Positions 1 through 8,874 of a DNA stretch of 45,963 nucleotides are shown here, in pieces. Numbering within the stretch: the first letter of the stretch is position 1; every line of letters starts with the position of its first letter. The notes under the pieces were generated by a model that made no database searches, was not told the origin of the DNA, and worked only from the letters and a program-made list of their open reading frames with translations. The stretch covers positions 1 through 45,963 of the forward strand of contig CACHHO010000006.1 in the NCBI GenBank assembly GCA_902579545.1, read 5' to 3'. This DNA comes from Rhodospirillaceae bacterium (lineage in GTDB: Bacteria > Pseudomonadota > Alphaproteobacteria > TMED109). A program made the position numbers and the translations under genes.

Positions 1-527
1 TGATACTTTTTTTTGTAGTAACCTATACTCAATATCTTAAAAAAATTGAATATTTAAAAATAAAAAAACATAATGATTTTGATGGTATAGCAGTATTAAC
101 TGGAGGCAAAGGAAGAATCAAACTAGGAATAGATCTATTCAAGAATAGTAATGCTAAATTAATTATTTCTGGCATTAATAAAAAAGTAAAAAAATATAAT
201 TCAATCATACCTAATGAATTCATAAAAAAAGAAAGCATTACTTTAGACAAAGAATCTCTAAGTACTTTGGATAATGCACTAACTATAGCAGGTTGGGCTA
301 AGAATAATAAATTAAAAAAAATAAAAGTAATAACATCATATTATCATATGCCTAGGAGCATGTTGTTATTAAGAATAATGGCCCCAAAATTATCTTTTTA
401 TGAATACCCAGTCAGCAGGGAAATAAGAAAAAATAATAGTTTTACCAATTATTTGTATTACCATTTTTTTTTAATGGAGGAATTTATTAAATATTTATTA
501 TCTCATACTGTAATAATTATATATTAA
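1..527 (+). CDS. YdcF/ElyC-like DUF218 domain protein, 5' end missing
   Basis: The reading frame is open from the first base (first full codon at 3) to the TAA at 525-527, so the start lies outside the window; about 174 codons are visible. Two stretches mark the DUF218 (YdcF/ElyC/SanA) family: an AVLTGGKGRIKLGIDLF strand-loop-helix near the visible N-terminus, and a later TLDNALTIAGWA segment followed by KVITSYYHMPRSMLLL. Before the first motif lie a few hydrophobic residues that may be the end of a membrane anchor. Family members are membrane-anchored envelope proteins linked to cell-wall and envelope integrity; the exact reaction is not established. The gene ends 7 nt before the plsC-like gene, so it probably shares its operon. 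An internal ATG at 267 is not the start, because family motifs lie upstream of it. Confidence 0.8.
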   Translation, partial: ILFFVVTYTQYLKKIEYLKIKKHNDFDGIAVLTGGKGRIKLGIDLFKNSNAKLIISGINKKVKKYNSIIPNEFIKKESITLDKESLSTLDNALTIAGWAKNNKLKKIKVITSYYHMPRSMLLLRIMAPKLSFYEYPVSREIRKNNSFTNYLYYHFFLMEEFIKYLLSHTVIIIY

Positions 528-534
528 GTTTATT

Positions 535-1245
535 ATGTTTTTAAAATCTATAATATTTAAGTTTATTTTTTTTACTTCAATAATTTTGTTAGGAGTAATT
601 TTTTTGCCATTTTTAATATCAAAGGATTTAACTTTTAAGGTAGTAAGGCTTTGGGCAAATATTATAATATTTGCCCTTAGAAAAATTTTAAATATTAAAA
701 TTAGATTTGATTATAGTTATATAAAAAAAAAATCTGGTGCTATAATAGCCGCTAATCATAAATCAGCCTTTGATACCATTTATTTCTTAACCGCATTTGA
801 TAAAGTAATTTATGTGGTAAAAGAAGAGCTTAAGTATTTACCTGTTTATGGTTGGTATGCAATAAGACTAGGCAACATATTTATAAATAGAAAGAGGAAA
901 ATAGAGTCCATGAGAAAGCTATCCAAATCTCTTGAAAAATATATTAAAAATGGCTACAAAGTCATTATATTCCCTGAGGGAACAAGACAGCCTGCAAACA
1001 GAATAGGCGACATTAAACCTGGTATTTTTTTTATACAATCTATATTGAAAGAACCAATATATCCTATTTTTATTAACTCAGGAAATGTATGGCCAAAAGA
1101 TAGTTTGTTTATGAAAAAAGAAGATATATTGTTAAAAAGTTTGAAGCCTATAAAATACGGATTAAATAAAGACGATTTTAAGAAGAAACTAAAAAAAGCA
1201 TATGAACAGTGTAATTATGAGAAAAAAAGTAGTGAACTTAGATAA
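535..1245 (+). CDS. plsC: 1-acyl-sn-glycerol-3-phosphate acyltransferase (PlsC family)
   Basis: A 236-residue membrane protein that should transfer an acyl chain to lysophosphatidic acid (or a related lysolipid) to give phosphatidic acid. A hydrophobic segment covers roughly residues 8-30. The two diagnostic acyltransferase motifs are intact: NHKSAFD (N-H-x4-D, residues 74-80) with the catalytic His/Asp pair, and FPEGTR (146-151) for glycerol-phosphate binding. The length is typical for PlsC. It follows the YdcF-like gene by 7 nt, and its 3' end overlaps the RND adaptor gene, so these genes are probably co-transcribed. Paralogues can act on ornithine lipids or lysophospholipids, so the precise acceptor is inferred from the family only. 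Confidence 0.85.
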   Translation: MFLKSIIFKFIFFTSIILLGVIFLPFLISKDLTFKVVRLWANIIIFALRKILNIKIRFDYSYIKKKSGAIIAANHKSAFDTIYFLTAFDKVIYVVKEELKYLPVYGWYAIRLGNIFINRKRKIESMRKLSKSLEKYIKNGYKVIIFPEGTRQPANRIGDIKPGIFFIQSILKEPIYPIFINSGNVWPKDSLFMKKEDILLKSLKPIKYGLNKDDFKKKLKKAYEQCNYEKKSSELR

Positions 1246-2425
1246 TATAAATAAAATAAAAGGTTTTTTTCTTATTTTAATAATAACATTTTTAGGTATT
1301 TTTATATTAAGATTAACTAAAAATAATGATTCATTAATAGATAAAGAAACCCAGCCAATATTGGTAAAAACAAATACCATTAATTTAATTACTTTAGAAC
1401 CAGAATATTCTTTTTATGGAAATGTAATAGGGTTAAATCAAATTGATATAGTTTCCAAGCTTTCAGGAAATATAATAAAAGTTTCTGAAAAAGTATTTTC
1501 ATCAAACGAATTTAAAAAGGGTGAAATTATATTTGAAATAGATTCATTTAAATTCTCCCAAGAATTAAATGAAAAAGTGACAAGATTAAAAAATTTAAAT
1601 AATGAACTGAAGTCAGCAAGATTAGTTTATAAGGAGACGGAAACTCAATTTGAGATAAATCAAAAAGATTTTGAGAGAAAGCAGAAGTTATACGGTGATA
1701 TTATAACAAAAAAAGATTTAGAAAGTGCGGAATTAAACCTTTCTTTATCAAGGTCAAAGCTTTTAACAGAAACATCTAAAATTAAGTCTTTGGAGGCAAG
1801 TATAGATATAGCTCAGACTCAAATAAAATCAGTGAAGAGAAGTCTAAAAGATACTAAGTACAAAGCTCCTTTTGATGGAAAGGTTTATAATAGTATTATT
1901 GAAATTGGTACAGAATTAACACCTGGTAAGATAATAGGATCATTTATAAACACAAAAGATTTAAATGTGGAGTTTTTCGTAGGCGAAAATGCATATACAA
2001 GATTGGGAGAAACTTTGAATAAAAATATAGATGTGATATGGAAGAAGTCAAACTTCAAGAATAATTATAATGGTAAAGTTTTTTATGTAGATAGTGCAAT
2101 AAACCAAGATAGGTCAGGATTAAATATGAAAGCCAAATTAGAAAATATAGAAGGAGACGATCCTATCAGGCCAGGGGTCTTTGTTGAAGTAAATATCAAA
2201 GGAAAAGCAGTAGAAAATGCTTATTTAATTTCAGAAGAGGCAATTTATGAAAATAAATATGTTCTTATACTTCAGAAAAACATTCCTATAAAAAGGAAAG
2301 TCAATATTAAGGGTTTTATTAAAGATAAAGTTATAGTCACTGGAGATATTAGTGAAAATGAAAATATTATATTAACGAGGCTAAATAATATTAATGTTAA
2401 AAAAAAATTAGTATCTATTAAGTGA
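1202..2425 (+). CDS. RND efflux pump periplasmic adaptor (membrane fusion protein)
   Basis: A 407-residue AcrA/HlyD-like adaptor that would link the inner-membrane RND pump encoded next to an outer-membrane channel. One transmembrane helix lies at about residues 21-37. It is followed by a first lipoyl half-motif (around residues 73-117), a long charged alpha-helical hairpin (about 118-215), the second lipoyl half (KAPFDGKVYNS, then GTELTPGKIIG), and beta-barrel and membrane-proximal regions. The chosen ATG lies inside the plsC gene (44-nt overlap); a second ATG at 1217 would shorten it by five residues, and neither has a clear Shine-Dalgarno sequence. The stop is separated from the pump gene by one base. 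No outer-membrane TolC-like gene is present in the window. Confidence 0.87.
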   Translation: MNSVIMRKKVVNLDNINKIKGFFLILIITFLGIFILRLTKNNDSLIDKETQPILVKTNTINLITLEPEYSFYGNVIGLNQIDIVSKLSGNIIKVSEKVFSSNEFKKGEIIFEIDSFKFSQELNEKVTRLKNLNNELKSARLVYKETETQFEINQKDFERKQKLYGDIITKKDLESAELNLSLSRSKLLTETSKIKSLEASIDIAQTQIKSVKRSLKDTKYKAPFDGKVYNSIIEIGTELTPGKIIGSFINTKDLNVEFFVGENAYTRLGETLNKNIDVIWKKSNFKNNYNGKVFYVDSAINQDRSGLNMKAKLENIEGDDPIRPGVFVEVNIKGKAVENAYLISEEAIYENKYVLILQKNIPIKRKVNIKGFIKDKVIVTGDISENENIILTRLNNINVKKKLVSIK

Positions 2426-2426
2426 T

Positions 2427-5400
2427 ATGAAGAATAATTTTATTTTTAAAACTTTAAATCATAAAACAGCAGCAAATTTATTTTTAATGCTAATGGTAAT
2501 TTTAGGGGTGTATTCTTCTAAAGAGTTGAATACCCAGTTCTTTCCAAATTATTCTATTGATTATGTAACAGTAAATATGAATTGGTCAGGATCAAGTCCA
2601 AAGGACATAGAAGAATCATTAATTAAACCTATAGAAGAAAAAGTCAGATATATAGACAAAGTGAAAAATGTAAAATCTACAGCCAGGGAGGGAAATGCCA
2701 GTGTTTTATTAGAATTAGAGGCAGGAGCTGATATGAAAAGGGCATTATCAGATGTAGACAGAGAGGTAAATTCAATTACATTTTTCCCTTTAGAAGCTGA
2801 GTCACCAGAAATAAAACTAATTATACCTTACGAGCAAATTGGACTGATCTTAGTAGAAGGGAAGGTTGGAGAAACAGAAATTAAGAAAGTGGCTAAAAGC
2901 TTAAGGGAAGAATTATTAGAAAAAGGAATAGATAAAATAGAGATAGATGGTATAAGAAATCAAGTTATTTATATAGACCTAGATCCTATTGCAGTTTTAT
3001 CTAACAAATTAGACCTCGAAAAAATAGCAAGTAATATAAAACTAGACATTAAAAATATTCCATCTGGAATATTTAAAGATGATAGTGTGTTGCAACTAAG
3101 AACGTTTAGTAAAAAAGATGATCCTCTAGAGATAGAAAATATAGAAATAAATATTAATAATTTGGAAAAAGTGAGAATAGGAGATATTGCAAATGTTTAT
3201 GAAACATTCGATGAAAACCAGAGTGAAGGCTTTTATTCAGGAAATAGAGCGATTACAATAAAGGTATTTCGCGCTTTAGGTAGCGACGTTTTAGAAAATA
3301 CAACAATTCTTGAAGAAACGGTAAAAAAATTTTCTAAAAGTGTAGATGAGAATATTAATATTAAAATTTTTGATTTATCCTCTCAGCTTATAAGAGATCG
3401 TATAAATTTATTATTAAAAAATGGCTTAGGAGGACTTGTTTTAGTTTTAATAGTATTAATGTTATTTCTAAGGCTAAAAGTAGTTATTTGGGTTGCTATA
3501 GGAATTCCAGCTGCAATATCGGTTACGTTAGCAATTATGTTAATAACAGGACAATCTATAAATATGATTAGCCTATTTGCTCTTATTATGATGTTGGGTG
3601 TTATAGTTGATGACTCTATTGTAGTTGCAGAACATATTGAATATCAGAATGAGCTCGGTAAAGAACCTCTTGAGGCTGCCTATACTGGAGCTATTCGAAT
3701 GTTAGGACCAGTAACGGCAGCTTCTCTGACTACAATAGCTGGGTTTGCACCAGTTTTTTTAATATCAGGGGTTATAGGCCAAGTTATTGAAGCAATACCA
3801 CTAGTGGTTATTAGTGTAATAATAGCTAGTCTATTCGAGTGTTTTTTAGTGCTTCCTGGACATTTAAAATCAGCTTTATTAAGCAGTACTACAAAAAAAA
3901 TTAGTAAACTTAACTTAAATAACTATCTTAATAGTTTCAAAGAGAAACAGTTTTTAAACTTTTTATTAATAGCTACTAAATATAAATACAAAACACTATT
4001 AATTACAATTAGTATGCTAATTATATCATTTGCATTATTAAAATATTCTCATGTAAAATTTTATTTTTTTCCATCACCTGAAAGTCAGATAATTTTGGCA
4101 AACTTTAGTTTTGTTCCTGGTACTTTAAAAAAGCATACTAAAGCTTTTTCAAAGGATATTGAAAAAAAATTATTAGAAATCGATGATACTAAAATAGTTA
4201 AAACGTTCTATACCACAATAGGAAAACCAATCTGGGGAAGCAGGCTTTCAACAAAAGAAAAAGGAGACCATGTTGGAGGAATGATAATAGAATTAATAAG
4301 TCCAGAAGAAAGAGATAAAAGAACTATTGAATTAATTAATGAATGGAAGGAAAGTATAAATATACCAGTAGGGCTAAGAAACTTTACAGTATTAGAGAGA
4401 AAAGGTGGCCCACCGGGGTTGGATATAGATATTAGAATAAAATCTAAAGATAAAGAATTGGAAACTTTAAAAGGTGCTGCAATTTTTTTAACAGAAAAAC
4501 TGTCTAAACTTAAAGGAGTATCAGATATTAGAGATAACTTACCTATGGGCAAGAGAGAAATATCTTTTCAATTAACTGAAAAGGCTAAATCCCTTGGTTT
4601 TAATAGTAACTATTTTGCAAAAAAAATAAAAGCAACTTTAGAAGGTGTTTCAGTTACTAAATTTTTTAGAGGAGAGGAGGAAATAGAAATAGTAGTAAGA
4701 AATAAAGCCAAAAGTTTTAACTTAAGTAATATTAATTCTTATTTACTATTATCTCCTAAACAAAACCTTGTTCCTTTATCAGAGATTGTTAATATTGAAA
4801 AAAGTCAAGGTTTCTCGGTTATAAAAAGAAATAATGGCTATCGAGAAGTATCAATTACAGCAGAAATAGATGAGAATATTGTTAATCCTGATGACATAAT
4901 GGATGAAATTGAAAATAACTTGCTTGTAGAAATGAATAAAAACTATGATTTAGATTGGGCCTTAGCAGGAAGAGCCGAGGAACAAGCTGAAACATTTTCA
5001 GATATGAAAAAAGGAGGCTTATTAGCAGTAGGTGTAATATACATTATATTGGCATTTATTTTTCAATCATACCTATTACCAATATCTATTATGTCTATTA
5101 TTCCTTTTACCTTAATAGGAGTTATATTGGGACATTGGATAACTGGTTTTGATATTACTATATTGTCATTAGTAGCTATTTTTGGATTATCAGGGATTGT
5201 TATTAACGACTCCATTATTATGGTTTCAAATATATATGAAAAAATAAGAAAAGGTATTTCACTAGATTTAGCAATTATTTCAGGTGCCAAAGAAAGACTA
5301 AGAGCAGTGATATTAACTTCACTTACTACCATAGGAGGTCTTACACCACTTCTTTTTGAAGGAAGTGTTCAGGCACAATTTTTAAAGCCAATGGCAATAA

Positions 5401-5516
5401 CACTAGTGTTTGGACTGATGTCTTCAACTTTGCTAGTTTTAGTATTTATACCAGTAATACTTAAAATAGGATATGATCTAAAAGAAATATTACTTCGTCC
5501 AAAATTTTGGCGCTAA
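2427..5516 (+). CDS. RND efflux transporter, AcrB/HAE-like inner membrane pump
   Basis: A 1029-residue protein of the length and repeat layout expected of an RND pump: TM1 near the N-terminus, a large periplasmic domain, a TM2-6 block, a second periplasmic domain, and a C-terminal TM block. The proton-relay aspartates of TM4 are present as D395-D396 in GVIVDDSIVVAEH. In the TM10 region the equivalent stretch is GIVINDSIIMVSN (N927-D928) rather than the lysine-containing motif of AcrB; this ND form is seen in a broad group of less-studied RND proteins. It starts one base after the adaptor stop, so the two form an operon. Substrate (drug, lipid, metal or other) cannot be read from the sequence. 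The 3' end overlaps the convergent trkH gene by 27 bp. Confidence 0.9.
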   Translation: MKNNFIFKTLNHKTAANLFLMLMVILGVYSSKELNTQFFPNYSIDYVTVNMNWSGSSPKDIEESLIKPIEEKVRYIDKVKNVKSTAREGNASVLLELEAGADMKRALSDVDREVNSITFFPLEAESPEIKLIIPYEQIGLILVEGKVGETEIKKVAKSLREELLEKGIDKIEIDGIRNQVIYIDLDPIAVLSNKLDLEKIASNIKLDIKNIPSGIFKDDSVLQLRTFSKKDDPLEIENIEININNLEKVRIGDIANVYETFDENQSEGFYSGNRAITIKVFRALGSDVLENTTILEETVKKFSKSVDENINIKIFDLSSQLIRDRINLLLKNGLGGLVLVLIVLMLFLRLKVVIWVAIGIPAAISVTLAIMLITGQSINMISLFALIMMLGVIVDDSIVVAEHIEYQNELGKEPLEAAYTGAIRMLGPVTAASLTTIAGFAPVFLISGVIGQVIEAIPLVVISVIIASLFECFLVLPGHLKSALLSSTTKKISKLNLNNYLNSFKEKQFLNFLLIATKYKYKTLLITISMLIISFALLKYSHVKFYFFPSPESQIILANFSFVPGTLKKHTKAFSKDIEKKLLEIDDTKIVKTFYTTIGKPIWGSRLSTKEKGDHVGGMIIELISPEERDKRTIELINEWKESINIPVGLRNFTVLERKGGPPGLDIDIRIKSKDKELETLKGAAIFLTEKLSKLKGVSDIRDNLPMGKREISFQLTEKAKSLGFNSNYFAKKIKATLEGVSVTKFFRGEEEIEIVVRNKAKSFNLSNINSYLLLSPKQNLVPLSEIVNIEKSQGFSVIKRNNGYREVSITAEIDENIVNPDDIMDEIENNLLVEMNKNYDLDWALAGRAEEQAETFSDMKKGGLLAVGVIYIILAFIFQSYLLPISIMSIIPFTLIGVILGHWITGFDITILSLVAIFGLSGIVINDSIIMVSNIYEKIRKGISLDLAIISGAKERLRAVILTSLTTIGGLTPLLFEGSVQAQFLKPMAITLVFGLMSSTLLVLVFIPVILKIGYDLKEILLRPKFWR

Positions 5517-6935
5517 TATTATTAAAAAAGAAAGAAACTCTAATCTTCCTATAATCATACCTAAAGATAAAACATATTTTAAATTATTAGGTAATTGATA
5601 AAAACTTTCTGATGGACCTATTATATTCCCTAGGCCAGGGCCTACTACACAAATTGAAGTTATTGCTGCAGAAAATGAGGTAACAAAGTCATAACCATAA
5701 TAAATAAAAATAGTAGCTATAAAAAAAATACTAGTGAAAAAGCAAAATATCATTATCATCACAGAATTTATTATGCCCTCATTTATATTTGCATTTTTAA
5801 AGTTTATTGCACTTATAGATCTAGGAGACTTTATAGTTTTTAGTTCTTTAATAATTAATAAATATAAAACCTGAATTCTAAAAACTTTAATTCCTCCTGT
5901 AGTAGAACCAGAACATCCTCCAATTAACATCATAATTAGAAATAGAGTAGTGCAAAATGATCCCCAATTTGAGAAGTTTTCTGTGGTGAAACCAGTCCCT
6001 GTCATAATTGATACGCTATTAAAAAGAGAAACTCTTAAAGCAGTAATAATATCTATATTATTTGATATATGAAGCCAAATTGTTATCATTATCACAAATG
6101 AAAAAATTATAAAAATAAAAGCTAAAACTTGACTATCATTTATAATATTTAATTTTTTTCTAAAAGAAGATATGTATAAAGTAAATGGTAAACTAGCTAA
6201 AAGCATGCCTATAACAATAACAATTTCTGTAAAAAAACTGTTATAATAACCGACTGAATCATTCTGAGTTGAAAATCCTCCAGTAGCAACTGTAGTCATT
6301 GCATGACAAATAGCATCAAATACTGACAGCCCGCTCAAATAGAGTAAGAAAAATATAATTATAGTAAAAACTATATATATAAAACCTAAAATTTTTGCTA
6401 ACTCTTTTGATCTATAATGGAGGCTTAATGGTTTTTCACTCCAGTCTTGAGTAAATAGCTTTATTCCGCCTATATTAAAAATTGGGATTATAGCAATGGC
6501 AAAAATTATAATTCCCAATCCACCTATCCATTGAAGCATAGCTCTCCAAATTAAAATCCCTTTTGAAAGAGCATTAATATTTTCATAAATACTTGCCCCA
6601 GTAGTTGTAAGACCAGATGTCGCCTCGAAGAATGCATCTGCAAAGTATTTTGTATTTTTATCTAAATAAAAAGGGATACTGGAAAAAAATACCAATATGG
6701 GCAAAGAGAGAGCAGTAATTAATATAGTATCTTTTATATTTATTTTTTCTTCCTTTTTTTTGAAAGCTATCACCAAACTAATACCTATTGATAAAGTAAA
6801 AAATAAGCTTATTAAAAAATTTTTTGAATTTAACCCTTTAATGGAAGCTTCAAAAATATACGGTATTACCATAGCAAAACCTATAAATGTAATAAGTACG
6901 CCTAAAAAGAAAAATATTATTCTAGTGTTTATCAT
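5490..6935 (-). CDS. trkH: Trk/Ktr-type potassium uptake protein TrkH
   Basis: A 481-residue polytopic membrane protein that forms the K+-translocating subunit of a Trk system. Four pore-loop signatures, each contributing a selectivity-filter glycine, appear in order: LTTTGASIYEN, TVATGGFST, MTGTGFTTEN and CVVGPGLGN. The GGCSGSTTGGIKVFR stretch before the last repeat is also characteristic of TrkH. The length matches E. coli TrkH (483). The ATG directly follows the stop of the upstream radical SAM gene, implying one transcript. The regulatory NAD-binding subunit TrkA, which normally gates TrkH, is not encoded here and would have to lie elsewhere. The 3' end overlaps the convergent RND gene. 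Confidence 0.93.
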   Translation of the reverse strand: MINTRIIFFFLGVLITFIGFAMVIPYIFEASIKGLNSKNFLISLFFTLSIGISLVIAFKKKEEKINIKDTILITALSLPILVFFSSIPFYLDKNTKYFADAFFEATSGLTTTGASIYENINALSKGILIWRAMLQWIGGLGIIIFAIAIIPIFNIGGIKLFTQDWSEKPLSLHYRSKELAKILGFIYIVFTIIIFFLLYLSGLSVFDAICHAMTTVATGGFSTQNDSVGYYNSFFTEIVIVIGMLLASLPFTLYISSFRKKLNIINDSQVLAFIFIIFSFVIMITIWLHISNNIDIITALRVSLFNSVSIMTGTGFTTENFSNWGSFCTTLFLIMMLIGGCSGSTTGGIKVFRIQVLYLLIIKELKTIKSPRSISAINFKNANINEGIINSVMIMIFCFFTSIFFIATIFIYYGYDFVTSFSAAITSICVVGPGLGNIIGPSESFYQLPNNLKYVLSLGMIIGRLEFLSFLIILAPKFWTK

Positions 6936-7853
6936 TTAGCTACAGGAAGAATTACCCAAAACACAAAATTGTGAGCAAAATGGATGGTTTAAATAAACAA
7001 TTTTCTTCGAATTTCTTAATTCTACACCAAGCTCGAAATCTTTTTCTTTAGTAATAAGTGTACAAGCTAATACCTTAGCAAAGAGGTCTTCTTTTTTGTG
7101 GACAACCATTCTTGAGCTAGAACACATGATACTATCTGGATCTTTTTTTAATACACTCCAGCATTCTTGAGTAATTTCTGTAGCAGGCAAAGCTTGATCC
7201 ATTGGTGGGAAAAGAACAAGTACTTCCTTATTATAAACTTCAATTGATAGATTTAAATCATTAAATAATTTTGCAAAACCCAATCTTTTTTCTTGTTCTG
7301 TTTCATCTTTCTCTAACCTAGAAGCGAAAGTAAGTTTAAAATTATTTTTATATAACCATTTAATATTTTCTATTAATTTATTCCAAGTATTAATTCCTCT
7401 AACTTTTTCATGAAAAGTTTTCTGATAATGGTCAATAGATAATCTTATAGTTAGATTTTTAATATTTGGTAGTTCTTTTAACTTTTTAAACTTTAACTCA
7501 ATAGGTCTAAGACCATTAGATAAAACTAAAACTTGGAAACCTGAGATTAGTGAAAGGTTAAGCATTTCAATAATATCTGGATTCATAAAAGGTTCTCCTC
7601 CCGTGAAGCCAATTGTTTTTGTATCCATTTTATTTTTAATTATTTCATTTATGTAACTTTTTACGCTTTTAAATTTTATATATTTTAGACTATTGTTCGT
7701 AGGCGAGGATTCTATATAACACCCTTTGCATTTAAGATTACATAAGGTTCCAGTATTAAACCATAAAGTATCCAATTTCTTTAGCTTAACAAAGGCTCTT
7801 GGTTTGCCTTCTTTTGTAAAATTTTTGTTTAAAAAAGTTTTATTATTAAGCAT
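6936..7853 (-). CDS. Radical SAM protein of unknown function
   Basis: A 305-residue radical SAM enzyme. The cluster-binding C-x3-C-x2-C motif is C38-NLK-C42-KG-C45, followed by YIESSPTN and a GFTGGEPFMNPD stretch, the SAM-binding GGE motif. The C-terminal third is rich in cysteines (ECWS, IMCSSS, LACTL, FCSQFC, SSCS), which could hold a second iron-sulfur cluster as in SPASM/twitch-type proteins, although the spacing does not match SPASM clearly. I use the ATG at 7853; an upstream in-frame TTG at 7877 would overlap the divergent glycosyltransferase start. It is directly followed by trkH in the same transcript. Radical SAM chemistry is certain from the motifs; the substrate is unknown. Confidence 0.85.
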   Translation of the reverse strand: MLNNKTFLNKNFTKEGKPRAFVKLKKLDTLWFNTGTLCNLKCKGCYIESSPTNNSLKYIKFKSVKSYINEIIKNKMDTKTIGFTGGEPFMNPDIIEMLNLSLISGFQVLVLSNGLRPIELKFKKLKELPNIKNLTIRLSIDHYQKTFHEKVRGINTWNKLIENIKWLYKNNFKLTFASRLEKDETEQEKRLGFAKLFNDLNLSIEVYNKEVLVLFPPMDQALPATEITQECWSVLKKDPDSIMCSSSRMVVHKKEDLFAKVLACTLITKEKDFELGVELRNSKKIVYLNHPFCSQFCVLGNSSCS

Positions 7854-7866
7854 AATTAAATCTATT

Positions 7867-8871
7867 ATGGATAACAAAATATCATATAATTATAATTTAG
7901 AAAAAAAAAAAATTAATTTTGTTAGTTATATCATAACTACTTATAATAAAAAAAACTTTGTTTATGACGTAATTAAATCTCTTTGTTTTGAGGGAGGCAG
8001 TCATAAAAGAGAATATATTGTTATAGATGATGGATCAAAAGACAATAGTTCATTTGTCTACAAGACATTATCAAAAAAGCTTCCTGGAAAATTAACTCTT
8101 GTTAAACGTAAAAATTTAGGAGCATCATATTCTACTAACGAGGCTGTGAAAAAAGCTAGAGGTTTTTGGATAAGGCTATTAGATGGAGACGATTTAGTTA
8201 CTTATAAGTCTACTTTCTACATGTTATATCTAGCCCATTTGAAAAATGTTAGTTTTGTATATGGCATGATAGCAGAAAAAAAAATTAATCAGTTTGATAA
8301 GAATTTAGACTATAAACTTCAAAGCAAAGAAGAAGGGTTAAAGAAATTTATTAGAAACTGTCCTGGAAATTCTAGCGCCATTTTAGTTTCTAAAGAAAGA
8401 TATATAAAATCAGGAGGTTGTAATGAATCATTTATTTCCCCAGACCAAGTTCTTTTTCTTAGACTTTTTTCTTCAGGTAAAGCAGTTTTTTTGAATAAGG
8501 TTGTAGCAAAACTGCCAGAATTAAACTCATCGAGTAGATTATCTGGGCAAGTGAGAAGAAGTAGATATGAGTCAGTTCTAGCCCTTATAAATTTTTGCAC
8601 AGAAAACCCCAAAGAAAAAAAACAGTTACTTAAACAAGCTTATAAGAGAGCGTTATCAAGAGCAAATAATTATAACAAATCTTTGAATAAAAAATTTTTT
8701 TCCTATCAGCTACTCATATATCTTTATTCTAAATTATATATGCCTAATAATTTTAGAGATTTAATGAGGAAGTCATTAAAAGTTTTTACTAAAGCAGAAG
8801 CAAATCGTCCTGTATTATGGATGACTGGTTCTGATAAGTTTTCTATATCAAGTAAATATATTAAAAAATAG
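7867..8871 (+). CDS. GT2 family glycosyltransferase
   Basis: A 334-residue GT-A fold glycosyltransferase. The N-terminal domain shows the nucleotide-sugar site: VSYIITTYNK, then VIDDGSKDNS (DDGS at 54-57), and the metal-binding RLLDGDDLV (DGDD at 106-109). It lacks membrane segments and is probably cytoplasmic. I choose ATG 7867 (MDNKISYN) because the frame upstream runs through the start of the divergent radical SAM gene and adds no family sequence. It leads the glycan cluster and its stop is 3 nt before the first AsnB-like gene, so the two should be co-expressed. Donor and acceptor sugars are unknown. Confidence 0.82.
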   Translation: MDNKISYNYNLEKKKINFVSYIITTYNKKNFVYDVIKSLCFEGGSHKREYIVIDDGSKDNSSFVYKTLSKKLPGKLTLVKRKNLGASYSTNEAVKKARGFWIRLLDGDDLVTYKSTFYMLYLAHLKNVSFVYGMIAEKKINQFDKNLDYKLQSKEEGLKKFIRNCPGNSSAILVSKERYIKSGGCNESFISPDQVLFLRLFSSGKAVFLNKVVAKLPELNSSSRLSGQVRRSRYESVLALINFCTENPKEKKQLLKQAYKRALSRANNYNKSLNKKFFSYQLLIYLYSKLYMPNNFRDLMRKSLKVFTKAEANRPVLWMTGSDKFSISSKYIKK

Positions 8872-8874
8872 TAT

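Noticed and set aside
267-527. A short 86-codon gene starting at ATG 267
   Set aside because: The same frame is open back to the left window edge and contains the DUF218 GG motif, so the ATG is internal to a gene cut by the edge.
4208-4552. A 114-codon minus-strand frame inside the RND pump gene
   Set aside because: It is antisense to conserved RND sequence, with no promoter, RBS or domain.
5161-5250. Loss of function in the RND pump because TM10 lacks the AcrB lysine
   Set aside because: The ND-containing TM10 form is common in intact RND families, and the TM4 Asp-Asp pair is present, so it is probably a subfamily trait.
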